From: Streptomyces sp. NBC_00513
GTDB taxonomy: Bacteria; Actinomycetota; Actinomycetes; Streptomycetales; Streptomycetaceae
NCBI RefSeq assembly: GCF_041431415.1
Contig: NZ_CP107845.1
Span: forward strand, 5,146,001-5,210,000
Direction: 5' to 3'
Length of the DNA: 64,000 nucleotides
Shown: positions 44,636-55,621 of the stretch, one piece after another
Position numbering within the stretch: the first letter of the stretch is position 1
How the letters are laid out: every line of letters begins with the position of its first letter
The notes under the pieces: model-generated
What the model saw: the letters and a program-made list of their open reading frames with translations, nothing else
What the model was told of the DNA's origin: nothing
Database searches by the model: none
Translations under genes and position numbers: made by a program

Positions 44636-45715
44636 TCAACGCGATGCCTGGGAGCTGCCCGGAAGCGTGACGAGGATGCGGCAGCCGCGTGACGATTCGG
44701 CCACTCCGATCTGGCCCCCGTGCAGGCCGACGGCCCAGCGGGCGATGGCCAGGCCCAGTCCGGTACCCCCGTCGCCGCCCCCGGAATTGCCCCGGTTGAA
44801 CCGCTCGAAGACCCGGTGCCACTCGGATTCGGGGATCCCGGGACCCTCGTCCCGCACCTCCAGGTCCAGGCTCCCGGGCGCGTCGCCGGCCCGGGCCCGG
44901 ACCGTGACCCGACCGTGCGGGGGGCTGTGCTTGACCGCGTTGTCGATCAGGTTCGCCACCACCTGGTGGAGCCGTTCCGCGTCGGCGTACGCCGTCAGTT
45001 CGAACGGGAACACGTCCAGGTGGAGGTGGACGTCGTTGCGGGTGTGCCCGCCCGAGCCGGAGGTCAGGCCCGGCCGCCCGGCGGCCGCCAGCCCGGACTC
45101 CTTGAGCACCCCCGACAGGTACGGCCACACCTCGAACCGGCGCGCCCGCAGCGGGACCACGCCGTTGTCCACCCGGGACAGGTCCAGCAGGGTCTCCACC
45201 AGCCGGCCCAGCCGCTCGGTCTGCTTCAGCGCCGTCCGCATGGTCTCCGGGTCGGCGGCCGAGACCCCGTCGACCACGTTCTCCAGCACCGCCCGCAGGG
45301 CCGCGATCGGTGTGCGCAGTTCGTGGGAGACGTTGGCGACCAGCTCCTTGCGGTGCCGGTCCACCGCCTCCAGGTCGTCGGCCATCAGATTGATCGTCGC
45401 GGCCAGGTCGCCGAGCTCGTCGCGGCGCCCCGCCTCGCGCACCCGGCGCGTGTAGTCCCCGTGGGATATCGCCCGGGCCACCGTGGTCATGTCGTCCAGC
45501 GGAGCCGTCAGGCCGTGCGCCACGAACTGGGTGATCAGCATCGAGGCGATCACCGAGAACACCGTGATGAAGCGCAGCTCGGTGTCCGTGCGCAGGGCCA
45601 CCAGCAGCAGGCCCGTGGTGATGAAGACCGACACCACGACGAGCGTGCCCAGCTTCGTCTTGATCGAGAACGGCGAGTAGGGCCGCAGCCCGCCGCCCGG
45701 CTGCCGCTGGCTCAC
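44636..45715 (-). CDS. sensor histidine kinase (OmpR-system partner)
   Basis: A 359-residue membrane histidine kinase: two close transmembrane segments (about residues 17-60) with almost no extracellular loop, a HAMP domain (LTAPLDDMTTVARAISHGDY), the HisKA phospho-site in VANVSHELRTPIAALRAV, and a HATPase_c domain with NLIDNAVKHSPP and DEGPGIPESEWHRVFERF. The minimal extracellular part suggests sensing within the membrane. GTG 45715 overlaps the stop of the regulator gene (GTGA). Located directly upstream of kgd on the same strand, but with 258 bases between. Confidence 0.92.
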   Translation of the reverse strand: MSQRQPGGGLRPYSPFSIKTKLGTLVVVSVFITTGLLLVALRTDTELRFITVFSVIASMLITQFVAHGLTAPLDDMTTVARAISHGDYTRRVREAGRRDELGDLAATINLMADDLEAVDRHRKELVANVSHELRTPIAALRAVLENVVDGVSAADPETMRTALKQTERLGRLVETLLDLSRVDNGVVPLRARRFEVWPYLSGVLKESGLAAAGRPGLTSGSGGHTRNDVHLHLDVFPFELTAYADAERLHQVVANLIDNAVKHSPPHGRVTVRARAGDAPGSLDLEVRDEGPGIPESEWHRVFERFNRGNSGGGDGGTGLGLAIARWAVGLHGGQIGVAESSRGCRILVTLPGSSQASR

Positions 45716-46452
45716 GGCTGGGCCGGGGTCTCCAGGGCGTACCCGACGCCGTGGACCGTGCGGATCCGTTCCGCGCCGATCTTCCGGCGCAGCGCCTTGA
45801 TGTGGCTGTCGACGGTACGGGTCCCGGACGCGTCGGCCCAGTCCCACACCTCCGCCAGCAACTGTTCCCGCGAGAGCACCGCCCGCGGCGTGCCGGCCAG
45901 GCACACCAGCAGGTCGAACTCCGTCGGCGTCAGGTGCACGTCCTCGGTGTGCACGCGGACCCGGCGCTGCGCGTGGTCGATCTCCAGATCGCCCAGGCGC
46001 AGGGTGGCCCCGCGCGGGGCCGTCGCGGCCAGTGTGGCCCGCTCCACCCGTCTCAGCAGTACGTGGACCCGTGCGGCCAGCTCGCGCATCGAGAACGGTT
46101 TCGTCATGTAGTCGTCGGCCCCGACCCCGAGGCCGACGAGCATGTCGGTCTCGTCGTCCCGGGCGGTGAGCATCAGCACCGGCACCGGGCGCTGTGCCTG
46201 CACCCGGCGGCAGACCTCCAGCCCGTCGAAGCCGGGCAGCATGACGTCGAGCACCAGCAGCTCGGGCAGCCAGCTCTCGGCCGCCGAGACGGCGGCAGGG
46301 CCGTCGTGGGCGGCCTGGACCTGGAAGCCCTCGGCGCGCAGCCGGGCCGCGATGGCGTCGGCGATGGTGCGGTCGTCCTCGACCACGAGCACGCGCCGCT
46401 GGGCGCCTGGGGTGGCCGCGGCGCCGTTGTGGGTGGTGTGTGTCTGTTCCAT
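45712..46452 (-). CDS. OmpR/PhoB-family response regulator
   Basis: A 246-residue response regulator. The receiver domain has VVEDD at the start, the phosphoacceptor in LLVLDVMLPGFDGLEV, and the switch lysine in YMTKPFSM. The C-terminal winged helix ends RTVHGVGYAL. It is the partner of the downstream kinase, with which it overlaps by four bases. Target genes are not evident. Confidence 0.93.
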   Translation of the reverse strand: MEQTHTTHNGAAATPGAQRRVLVVEDDRTIADAIAARLRAEGFQVQAAHDGPAAVSAAESWLPELLVLDVMLPGFDGLEVCRRVQAQRPVPVLMLTARDDETDMLVGLGVGADDYMTKPFSMRELAARVHVLLRRVERATLAATAPRGATLRLGDLEIDHAQRRVRVHTEDVHLTPTEFDLLVCLAGTPRAVLSREQLLAEVWDWADASGTRTVDSHIKALRRKIGAERIRTVHGVGYALETPAQP

Positions 46453-46512
46453 GTCCCGCCCCTGAAGAACCCGCGTGATGGGGTGCAGCGTAGAGGAGGC
46501 GCAGGCCTGCGG

Positions 46513-47202
46513 CTATGTGGGGCCGACCGGGCCCCGGGCGAGGTGGACGACGTCCGGGACACCTCGGGCGACTCGCACTTCTTCCGTCCGTACCGACTCG
46601 AATCCGGCATTCCGCAGGGCCTGCTCGAAGGCCTCGGACGGTCGCGCGGACCAGACGGCGAGCACCCCGCCGGCGGTGAGGCGGGCCCGGCAGGCGGCGA
46701 GGCCCGCGGGGGAGTACAGGCCGCGGTTGTCGTCGGTCACGGTCCAGTCCGGGCCGTTGTCGATGTCCAGGCAGAGGGCGTCGTACCGGTCGCCCGTGTC
46801 GTGGAGGTAGGCGACGAGATCGGTGTGCAGGACGCGGACCCGGGGGTCGGCGAGGGCGGCGGCCGAGAGCGGGGCCAGCGGCCCGCCGCGGTGCCAGTCG
46901 ATGATCGCCTCCTCGCGCTCGGCGACGACGATCCGACCCCAGTGCGGTTGGGAGGCCGCGTGGGCGAGGGAGAAGCCGACGCCGAGACCGCCGACGAGCA
47001 CGGACGGGGCCGGCGGCGACGGGTCCAGGGCCGCGAACGCCGCGTCGATCAGCAGGCGTTCGGAGCGGCCGTCCGAAGTGTCCATGAGGAAGCAGCCGTT
47101 GGCGATGATCTCGTGCGTCTCCCCGCGCCGGCGCAACACCACCTCCCCGTACGGTCCTTGACGGCGGTCGACGGTGACGGGTTCCGGTGCGGGGGCGGTC
47201 AT
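46513..47202 (-). CDS. spermidine synthase-like protein
   Basis: A 229-residue protein of the spermidine-synthase-like methyltransferase-fold family. The nucleotide-binding motif is VLVGGLGVGFSLAHA, followed by the acidic IVVAEREEAIIDWHR and the active-site-like LCLDIDNGPDW. The family in actinobacteria often lacks proven polyamine activity. ATG 47202 has AAGGA six bases upstream. It is alone on the minus strand. Confidence 0.82.
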   Translation of the reverse strand: MTAPAPEPVTVDRRQGPYGEVVLRRRGETHEIIANGCFLMDTSDGRSERLLIDAAFAALDPSPPAPSVLVGGLGVGFSLAHAASQPHWGRIVVAEREEAIIDWHRGGPLAPLSAAALADPRVRVLHTDLVAYLHDTGDRYDALCLDIDNGPDWTVTDDNRGLYSPAGLAACRARLTAGGVLAVWSARPSEAFEQALRNAGFESVRTEEVRVARGVPDVVHLARGPVGPT

Positions 47203-47329
47203 CGGTCTTCCTTCCGGTGGCCGCTCGGCCACTCCTCGTCGCCGGACACAACGAAGCCCCCGTGCCGCTTGTTCCGGGTACGGGCCCGCCTTCCGGTCCG
47301 CGTCGCGGCGCGCGTCCGCGGCCGGGCCC

Positions 47330-47944
47330 TCAGTCCTCGAACGGGGGCAGCGCGTCCAACACCCGCGTCAGGGCGATGGGCACCGAGCCGTCGCCGGTGG
47401 CCACCTCGAAACCCCCGTACACGAAGGCGTAGGTGAACCCGTCGAACACGGTCCCGCTCTTCGACGTCCGGGGCAGCCGGGCGAAGTCCGCCTCCCGCAG
47501 CGCGGCGCGCAGCGTGCCGAGTTGAGGGCCGGTCAGCCTTCCCCGGCCGACCTCCTTCGCCCGCCCGTCCAGCCGGGTCCAGGAGCCGTCCTCGCCGATC
47601 ACCAGGGTGCCGGTGCGGCCGGCGAAACCGCCGCCGCGGGTGACCCGGACCAGGGTCGCGGCCGGGGAGGTGACGCGAGGCGAGGGGGCCGGGGTCGTGC
47701 CGGTGGGACCGGGACCCGGGCTCGTCGGATCCCCGGGGGCGGGTGCGCTCGGAGTGCCGGCGGACGGGGCGGACGGGGCGGACGGGGTCGCGGGCGACGA
47801 ACCGCCGGCCGTCGCGGTCGGTTCCGTTCGTGGGGCGGCCGGTTCACCGTCGCCGCCGCAGCCGCCGAGCAGCAAGGCGGCCAGTGCCGCTCCGAGCACC
47901 GCGCTCGCTACCGTCGTCGCCCGTCCCGCTCGCCCTGCGCGCAC
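47330..47944 (-). CDS. putative lipoprotein, unknown function
   Basis: A 204-residue protein with an N-terminal signal sequence and a lipobox (LLLGGC). Residues 45-100 are a Pro/Ser/Ala/Thr-rich linker typical of cell-wall-spanning segments. The C-terminal 100 residues (VRVTRGGGFAGRTGTLVIGE ... LPPFED) form a compact domain I do not recognise. GTG 47944 is chosen because it puts the signal peptide near the start; GTG 47998 would overlap the divergent gene. Confidence 0.72.
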   Translation of the reverse strand: MRAGRAGRATTVASAVLGAALAALLLGGCGGDGEPAAPRTEPTATAGGSSPATPSAPSAPSAGTPSAPAPGDPTSPGPGPTGTTPAPSPRVTSPAATLVRVTRGGGFAGRTGTLVIGEDGSWTRLDGRAKEVGRGRLTGPQLGTLRAALREADFARLPRTSKSGTVFDGFTYAFVYGGFEVATGDGSVPIALTRVLDALPPFED

Positions 47945-47985
47945 GCCACACCCCCGCGGGAATTCGGCCGACCCGGACCCCGAGT

Positions 47986-49410
47986 ATGGAGTCCGCACCC
48001 GTCACGCGGAAGCACCCGGAGGCCGACATCAGCCGCGACACCGCCCGCACGGCCCTCTGGCGCGCGGTGCCGCCGCTCGTCGCCCTCGCCCTGGGGCTCT
48101 GGTCCCTGGAACGCGGTCCGGCCGGCGGCAGCATGTGGCGCGACGAGTCCGTCACCGTCCAGGTGGCGCACCGCCCCCTGGGCGACCTGTGGGCGCTGCT
48201 CGGGCAGGTCGACGCCGTGCACGGGCTCCACTACCTGCTCATGCACGGCGTGTTCGCCCTGTGGGACGGCGGCCCGTGGGCGCTGCGCCTGCCGTCCGTC
48301 GCCGCGACCGCCCTGGCCGCCGCCGGGGTGGCCGCGGTGGCCCACCGGTTGGCGGGGGAGCGGGCCGCGCTGTGCGCCGGGACCGTCTACGCCGTCCTGC
48401 CGCCCGTGCAGATGTACGCGCAGGAGGGGCGCTCGTACGCTCTCGTCGCCTGCGCCGTGGTGTGGGCCACCCACCTGATGCTGTGCGGGCGGTGGGCGGC
48501 GTACACGGTGGTGCTGCTGCTCGGCTGCTGGCTGCACGAGTTCGCCGTACTGGCCCTGCTCGCGCACGGGTTCGTCGCCCGGCGCTCGCGCGGTTGGCGG
48601 TGGAGCGCCGTGGTGGTCGTGGTCGCCCTGCTGCCGCTGGCCCGGGTCAGCGCGGCGCAGGCCGAGCGGCAGTTGGGCTGGCTCGGGCGGCCGAGTGGGC
48701 AGGACTGGGCGGCGTACGGGGTGCTCGTGCTCGCGGTGGCGCTGCTCGCCCGGGGGACGTCGGTGCCCCGGGCACTCGTCCGGGTCGCCGCGCCGCTCGC
48801 CCTGCTGCCGCCCGGGCTGCTGCTGGTCGTCTCGCTCGCGCACCCCTGGTACGTCGACCGGTACGTCCTCTACGCGCTGGCCGGGCTCGCCCTGCTCGCC
48901 GGGGCCCGGCTCGCGGCCGCGAGCGGGCTCCGGCCCTGGGTGGTGACGGCCGCGCTGCTCGTGCCGTTCGGCTGGTGGTCGGTGTGGCTGCGGACCCCGG
49001 AGAGCCGCAAGGACGACGTGCTCGCGGTGGCGGCCGCCGTCCGGGAACGGGCCCGGCCCGGGGACGCCGTGCTGTTCATGCCGTCCCGGCGCCGCGAGTG
49101 GCTGCTGTCCTCACCCGCCGCGTACGCGCCCCTGCGCGACCTCGCCCTGGACCGCTCCCCGACCGCCTCGCGGAGCCTGTGGGGCACGGAGGCCGACCCG
49201 GCCGAGATCCGGGCGCGGTTGGCCGCCGCCCCCCGGGTGGTGGCCCTGCTGGACCCGGAGGGGCAACCCCTGGACCCGTACCCGGCGGAGGTGGCGAAGC
49301 GGGAGGCGTTGGGCGCCGGGTTCGTGGAGTGCTCGGTGACACGGGTGCGGGGCGCGCGGATCGTTCTCTACGCGGCCCGGGGCGCGGCCGGCGGCTGCGA
49401 CCGGGACTGA
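47986..49410 (+). CDS. GT39-type membrane glycosyltransferase (mannosyltransferase-like)
   Basis: A 474-residue polytopic membrane protein with about nine hydrophobic segments. GSMWRDESVTVQVAHRPL matches the first-loop acidic motif (DE) of GT39/GT-C glycosyltransferases, which use polyprenyl-phosphate sugars outside the membrane. The C-terminal 120 residues are soluble and end in a Cys/Arg-rich tail. ATG 47986 lies 42 bases from the divergent lipoprotein start. Acceptor unknown. Confidence 0.8.
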   Translation: MESAPVTRKHPEADISRDTARTALWRAVPPLVALALGLWSLERGPAGGSMWRDESVTVQVAHRPLGDLWALLGQVDAVHGLHYLLMHGVFALWDGGPWALRLPSVAATALAAAGVAAVAHRLAGERAALCAGTVYAVLPPVQMYAQEGRSYALVACAVVWATHLMLCGRWAAYTVVLLLGCWLHEFAVLALLAHGFVARRSRGWRWSAVVVVVALLPLARVSAAQAERQLGWLGRPSGQDWAAYGVLVLAVALLARGTSVPRALVRVAAPLALLPPGLLLVVSLAHPWYVDRYVLYALAGLALLAGARLAAASGLRPWVVTAALLVPFGWWSVWLRTPESRKDDVLAVAAAVRERARPGDAVLFMPSRRREWLLSSPAAYAPLRDLALDRSPTASRSLWGTEADPAEIRARLAAAPRVVALLDPEGQPLDPYPAEVAKREALGAGFVECSVTRVRGARIVLYAARGAAGGCDRD

Positions 49411-49549
49411 GGCCGGCGCCGGGACAGGGGGCTCGGGGCGGGGGCCGGGACGGTGGGGCCGGCGGCCCGAGTGGCCCGCCGCGGCGGGTGGTTGGATGGG
49501 AGGCGGGCCGGACCGCCGAGCCCGTGGACCACGCTGCCGGAGGCGCCGC

Positions 49550-50392
49550 ATGACCGTGTCCGAGAACCTCCCGGGCCCCCTGGTCGGGGCCTCCTGGGCG
49601 GCCGCCCGCCTCGGCGGGCCCGATCTGGTCGTCCTCGACGCCTCCGTCGCCCCCCACCGCGGCGCCGACCGACGGATCCCGGGCGCCCGACCCTTCGACC
49701 TCGACGGCGCCCTGTCCGACCACACGACGGGGCTCCCGCACACGATGCCCGCGCCCGCCGACTTCGAGCGCGCGATGCGGGACCTCGGCCTCGACGACCG
49801 GGCCGCGGTGGTCGTGTACGACGCCGCGGGCCTCCATTCGAGCGCCCGCGCATGGTGGATGCTGCGCGCCATGGGCTTCGACCGGGCCGCCGTCCTGGAC
49901 GGCGGACTGCCCGCGTGGGAGGCCGCCGGCCTGCCCGTGGAACACACCCGGCCCCGCTACGAGGGACCCCGCGGCACCTTCACCGCCCGCCCCCGCGCCG
50001 GACTGCTGGTGGACGCCGCCGCCGTCACCGACGCCCTGGCCGACCCGGCGGCGGCCGTGCTGGACGCCCGCACCCGGGAACGGTTCGCGGGCACCGCCCC
50101 GGAACCCCGCCCCGGGCTGCGCGGCGGACACATGCCGGGCGCCCTGAACCTGCCCTTCGGCGACCTCAAGGGGCCGGACGGGCTGATGCGTCCCGCCGCG
50201 GAACTCCGCCGGACCTTCGCGGAGTCGGTGGGCGACCGGGAACGCCTGTACCTCAGCTGCGGGTCGGGGGTGACCGCCTGCGTGCTCGCGCTGGGCGCCG
50301 AACTCGCCGGGTACCGGGACCTCGCGGTGTACGACGGCTCCTGGAGCGAGTGGGGCCTGCCGTCCAACCGGCCGGTGAAAAGCGGGGGTTAA
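49550..50392 (+). CDS. two-domain sulfurtransferase (rhodanese family)
   Basis: A 280-residue protein with tandem rhodanese domains. The first (residues 10-135) lacks a catalytic cysteine (YDAAGLHSS at the loop), as usual. The second carries C237 in YLSCGSGVTACVLAL; the CGSGVT loop resembles 3-mercaptopyruvate sulfurtransferases. ATG 49550 has GGAGG six bases upstream. It is a cytoplasmic sulfur-transfer enzyme. Confidence 0.9.
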   Translation: MTVSENLPGPLVGASWAAARLGGPDLVVLDASVAPHRGADRRIPGARPFDLDGALSDHTTGLPHTMPAPADFERAMRDLGLDDRAAVVVYDAAGLHSSARAWWMLRAMGFDRAAVLDGGLPAWEAAGLPVEHTRPRYEGPRGTFTARPRAGLLVDAAAVTDALADPAAAVLDARTRERFAGTAPEPRPGLRGGHMPGALNLPFGDLKGPDGLMRPAAELRRTFAESVGDRERLYLSCGSGVTACVLALGAELAGYRDLAVYDGSWSEWGLPSNRPVKSGG

Positions 50393-50456
50393 CCCCACCC
50401 GTGCCGCTGGTATCGGCCCCATCGCCCGGCGGGCGGCGCCTCGTCAGAATGGCGTC

Positions 50457-51245
50457 ATGCCTTCCCACACCGCGCCCGCCGCCCGCCCCGGTGCACTCGC
50501 CCGGGTTTCCCGACCCGCCCGCACCGCAGCCGCGGCCTGCGCCGTCGTCGGCGGACTCCTCCTCACCGGCTGCTCGTTGACCGCGCACACCATGAGGACC
50601 GCGAGCGCCGACGCCACCGTCGCCGAAGCCGTCACCGCGGTCGAGATCACGGGCGCCCGGCACGGTTCCATCGAGGTGACGCCGGGGAACGGCCCGGGCG
50701 TCGCCATCCACCGGACCGTCCACTACCGGGGCGACACGGCGCCCCGACCGGAGCAGCACGTCTCCGGGGGCCTGCTCACCTTCGACACCGGCTGCACCGG
50801 CAGTTGCTACGTCGACTACCGGCTGGAGGTGCCGGCCTCCGCGACGGTCAAGCTCGAAAGCAGCAGCGGACGCGTCACGGTGACCGGGGTGGCCGCGGCC
50901 GACGTCGAGACCTCCTCGGGCGACGTGAAGGTGGAGCGCATCGCGGGCGCGTTGAAGGCCCGTACCTCCTCGGGCGACATCACCGGCTCGGCCCTGGCCG
51001 GCCCGGGGGCCGACATCCGCTCCACGTCCGGTGACGCCCGCCTGACCTTCGCGACGTCCCCGAACTCGGTGGCCGCCGAGACCGGCTCGGGCAACGTCAC
51101 CCTGACGGTGCCGTCGGCGCCCTACCGCGTCGACGTCTCGACCACCTCGGGCGACCGCCGGGTCGCCCTGCCCACCGACCCGGCGGCCGACGCCCGCCTC
51201 GCGGTGAGGACCACCTCGGGCGACGTCAGCGTCTCGGCGGCCTGA
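50457..51245 (+). CDS. DUF4097-family lipoprotein
   Basis: A 262-residue lipoprotein with lipobox LLLTGC (about C39). Residues 100-260 are made of short repeats centred on (T/S)SG (ETSSGDVKV, RTSSGDITG, STSGDARL, TTSGDRRV, TTSGDVSV), a right-handed beta-helix of the DUF4097 type. It is the envelope-exposed counterpart of the cytoplasmic DUF4097 protein at 16469. The final codons merge into a G-rich tandem repeat. Confidence 0.87.
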   Translation: MPSHTAPAARPGALARVSRPARTAAAACAVVGGLLLTGCSLTAHTMRTASADATVAEAVTAVEITGARHGSIEVTPGNGPGVAIHRTVHYRGDTAPRPEQHVSGGLLTFDTGCTGSCYVDYRLEVPASATVKLESSSGRVTVTGVAAADVETSSGDVKVERIAGALKARTSSGDITGSALAGPGADIRSTSGDARLTFATSPNSVAAETGSGNVTLTVPSAPYRVDVSTTSGDRRVALPTDPAADARLAVRTTSGDVSVSAA

Positions 51246-51300
51246 GGGGGTCGGCGGGGGCCTGAGGGGGCCTGAGGGGGGCGGCGGGGGTCGGCGGGGA
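51241..51300. repeat. six tandem 10-bp G-rich repeats
   Basis: Units CCTGAGGGGG, TCGGCGGGGG, CCTGAGGGGG, CCTGAGGGGG, GCGGCGGGGG, TCGGCGGGGA in direct succession, each ending in four to five G. The run could form G-quadruplexes between the DUF4097 gene and lon. Confidence 0.85.
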
Positions 51301-51385
51301 TGGCCGATCGGGCGTCGGACCAGGGGCGGCCGGGGTGTTCGCCCCCGGCGAACGGCGGTGGGGGAACATCGGGGGGCTCATCGGC

Positions 51386-51406
51386 ATTGAGTCGGCATAG
51401 CTCAAC
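51386..51406 (+). promoter_or_regulatory. HspR HAIR element upstream of lon
   Basis: ATTGAGT-N7-GCTCAAC matches the HspR-associated inverted repeat CTTGAGT-N7-ACTCAAG at 10 of 14 arm positions, 22 bases upstream of the lon start codon. Lon is a known HspR target in S. coelicolor (from memory). Confidence 0.8.
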
Positions 51407-51427
51407 TTCACTGCCGGAGGGAAGATC

Positions 51428-53824
<2,397 letters not shown>

Positions 53825-53835
53825 TCCGGCACACG

Positions 53836-53875
53836 GACGGCCCGGGGCCCCGCTTCGGCGGGGCCCCGGGCCGTC
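53836..53875 (+). terminator. lon terminator, 18-bp perfect stem with TTCG loop
   Basis: Arms 53836-53853 and 53858-53875 are perfectly complementary around a TTCG tetraloop, 12 bases after the stop codon. Confidence 0.92.
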
Positions 53876-53947
53876 GGCGTACCCGCTGCGAAATACTGAC
53901 CGGGCGGACACACACCGCGACGGGACCACCATCGACAGGAGCCGGAC

Positions 53948-54394
53948 GTGCACGGGAGTGAAGACCAGGAGTTCCTTGCCCTGGAGCGGGAGCTGTCCGT
54001 CTTCCTCCGGCGGGCCCGGGCCTCCTCCGGCGAGATGGCCCGCGCACTCCACCCGGAGCTGGAGCCCGCCGCGTACGGACTGCTGGTGCGGCTGGAGGCG
54101 GCGGGACGCCAGCGGGCCACGGAACTGGCCGCGTACTTCGGGGTCGGCAAGGCCACGATGAGCCGCCAGCTGCGGGCCCTGGAGGTGCTGGGGCTGGTGG
54201 CCCGCGAACCGGACCCGGCCGACGGTCGGGCCTTCCTGGTCGGGCTCACGGAGGAGGGGCGGGCGCGGTTCCTGCGGGTGCGGGGGGCGCGGCGCGAGCA
54301 GTACATGCGCAAGCTCGCCGACTGGGACCGCGGCGAGGTCGCGGAACTCGCGCGGCTGCTCAACCAGTTGAACCAGGGCGCGGACTCGGAGTAG
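53948..54394 (+). CDS. MarR-family transcriptional regulator
   Basis: A 148-residue MarR-type regulator: winged helix with ATELAAYFGVGKATMSRQLRAL and the wing REPDPADGRAFLVGLTEEG. GTG 53948 has AGGAG six bases upstream. No obvious dyad operator was found around its start and no target gene is adjacent. It is convergent with a PP2C-like gene across a tandem repeat. Confidence 0.9.
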   Translation: MHGSEDQEFLALERELSVFLRRARASSGEMARALHPELEPAAYGLLVRLEAAGRQRATELAAYFGVGKATMSRQLRALEVLGLVAREPDPADGRAFLVGLTEEGRARFLRVRGARREQYMRKLADWDRGEVAELARLLNQLNQGADSE

Positions 54395-54402
54395 CCGGGC
54401 CC

Positions 54403-54450
54403 GCCCCGTCGCCCCCGCCCCGTCGCCCCCGCCCCGTCGCTCCCGCCCCG
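54403..54450. repeat. 14-bp tandem repeat, about 3.5 copies
   Basis: GCCCCGTCGCCCCC at 54403-54416 and 54417-54430, one variant (CTCCC) at 54431-54444, then a partial copy. It fills the gap between the marR and PP2C-like stop codons. Confidence 0.85.
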
Positions 54451-55224
54451 TCACAGCTCCGCGTACACCGCGGACGCGTCGTCGTGGCGTTTGTGGCGGC
54501 CCGGCGGGCGGGCGGGGTCGCACTCCAGGGCGCGCACGCGGGCGATCAGCCCCTGCGCGCCCTCCTTGCGGAGCACTCCCAGGCAGGCCGCCCAGTCGCC
54601 CTCCCCGAAGGTGTCCGTCCAACGGCTCGCGCCGTCCGTGAGCGCGGCCAGGGCCCGCACCTCGGAGCGCGGGGTCCGCCCGGTGACCGCTCGGCCCGCC
54701 ACCTCCGGATCCGCCGCCGCCGTGAAGAACCCGCCCTCGACATTGCGCAGCGCGTCCGCGGCGGCCACCGAGCGCAGCGCCTCGCGCGGCACCCGGTCCA
54801 GTCGGTCGTCGAGGACGGCGCCGACCTCACCGCCCCGGGTCTGGACCAGCAGGACGGAGTCCGACAGCACGAGGTGTTCCACGGTCGCCCCGTCCCAGCG
54901 CGCCACGACCACCGTCGCCTGCGGCGTTCGCACGTGAGAAAGGTCACAGGTGCCCCGGTGGGCGGCGGCGGTGCTCTCGATGGACGCCGCCAGGATCCGG
55001 TCCAGCGGCATGTCCCTCCGCGATCCGGACAGTTCGGTCAATCGACCGCCGAGGCGGGACACGAACCAGGGCACACCGTGCACGCACCCGTCGTCCCCGC
55101 GCGGTGGGGTCACCCCGTCGAGGGCCACCACGACGCCGCCGCCCGACGTGGGCATCGCGGCCGACAGCCAGTCCTCATTGGGGCGTTCCGGGTTCCCGGG
55201 GGCCGTCGCCAGGTCGATGCGCAT
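54451..55224 (-). CDS. PP2C-like protein phosphatase domain protein
   Basis: A 257-residue protein resembling a PP2C (PPM) catalytic domain without membrane anchor: PNEDWLSAAMP, VVVALDGVTPP (metal-binding Asp-Gly), LVLSDSVLLVQ and ALTDGASRW are in the expected order. Motif degeneracy makes catalytic activity uncertain. ATG 55224 is the only reasonable start. It is divergent from the conservon operon with a 397-base gap. Confidence 0.72.
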   Translation of the reverse strand: MRIDLATAPGNPERPNEDWLSAAMPTSGGGVVVALDGVTPPRGDDGCVHGVPWFVSRLGGRLTELSGSRRDMPLDRILAASIESTAAAHRGTCDLSHVRTPQATVVVARWDGATVEHLVLSDSVLLVQTRGGEVGAVLDDRLDRVPREALRSVAAADALRNVEGGFFTAAADPEVAGRAVTGRTPRSEVRALAALTDGASRWTDTFGEGDWAACLGVLRKEGAQGLIARVRALECDPARPPGRHKRHDDASAVYAEL

Positions 55225-55621
55225 ACGGACATTCTGCCTGCGGGGGTGCCGGCGGGCCGCTCCGGGCGGTCGCGCGCCGGACCCCGACCCGAGGAAGGTC
55301 CGTACCAACGGGTGGGGGGTGTGGCGGGCGGTACCGGGCCGCCCCGGCGGTGCGGGCGCGCATCTTGCCAAAGCGCGCAGCCATCTTTCAACCACCCGTC
55401 CACGGCCGCACCCTGACGGACGCCGCCCGAGTTGGTCGCCAACTGTTCCTTGATGTTCACTCCTTCGAGTGGCCGGGTGGGCGATGTACGGCTCTCTTCC
55501 CAACACACTGCAATGGTCTGAGGCGGTACGAGGGGGCAGGGAGCGTTTACTTGTTGACCGGCCGTTACCTCGGCCACACGAGTAGACGAGCACGAGCACA
55601 CGTACAGGATTGCGAGCACCG
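55225..55621. other. 397-base divergent region upstream of the conservon
   Basis: Holds the promoters of the PP2C-like gene and cvnA. The right part (55430-55600) is less GC-rich and contains a TTGACC at 55554-55559, but I cannot pair it with a -10 at normal spacing. No gene or repeat recognised. Confidence 0.5.

Noticed and set aside
54403..54450. Tandem repeat as a CRISPR array
   Set aside because: Units are contiguous without spacers and far too short.
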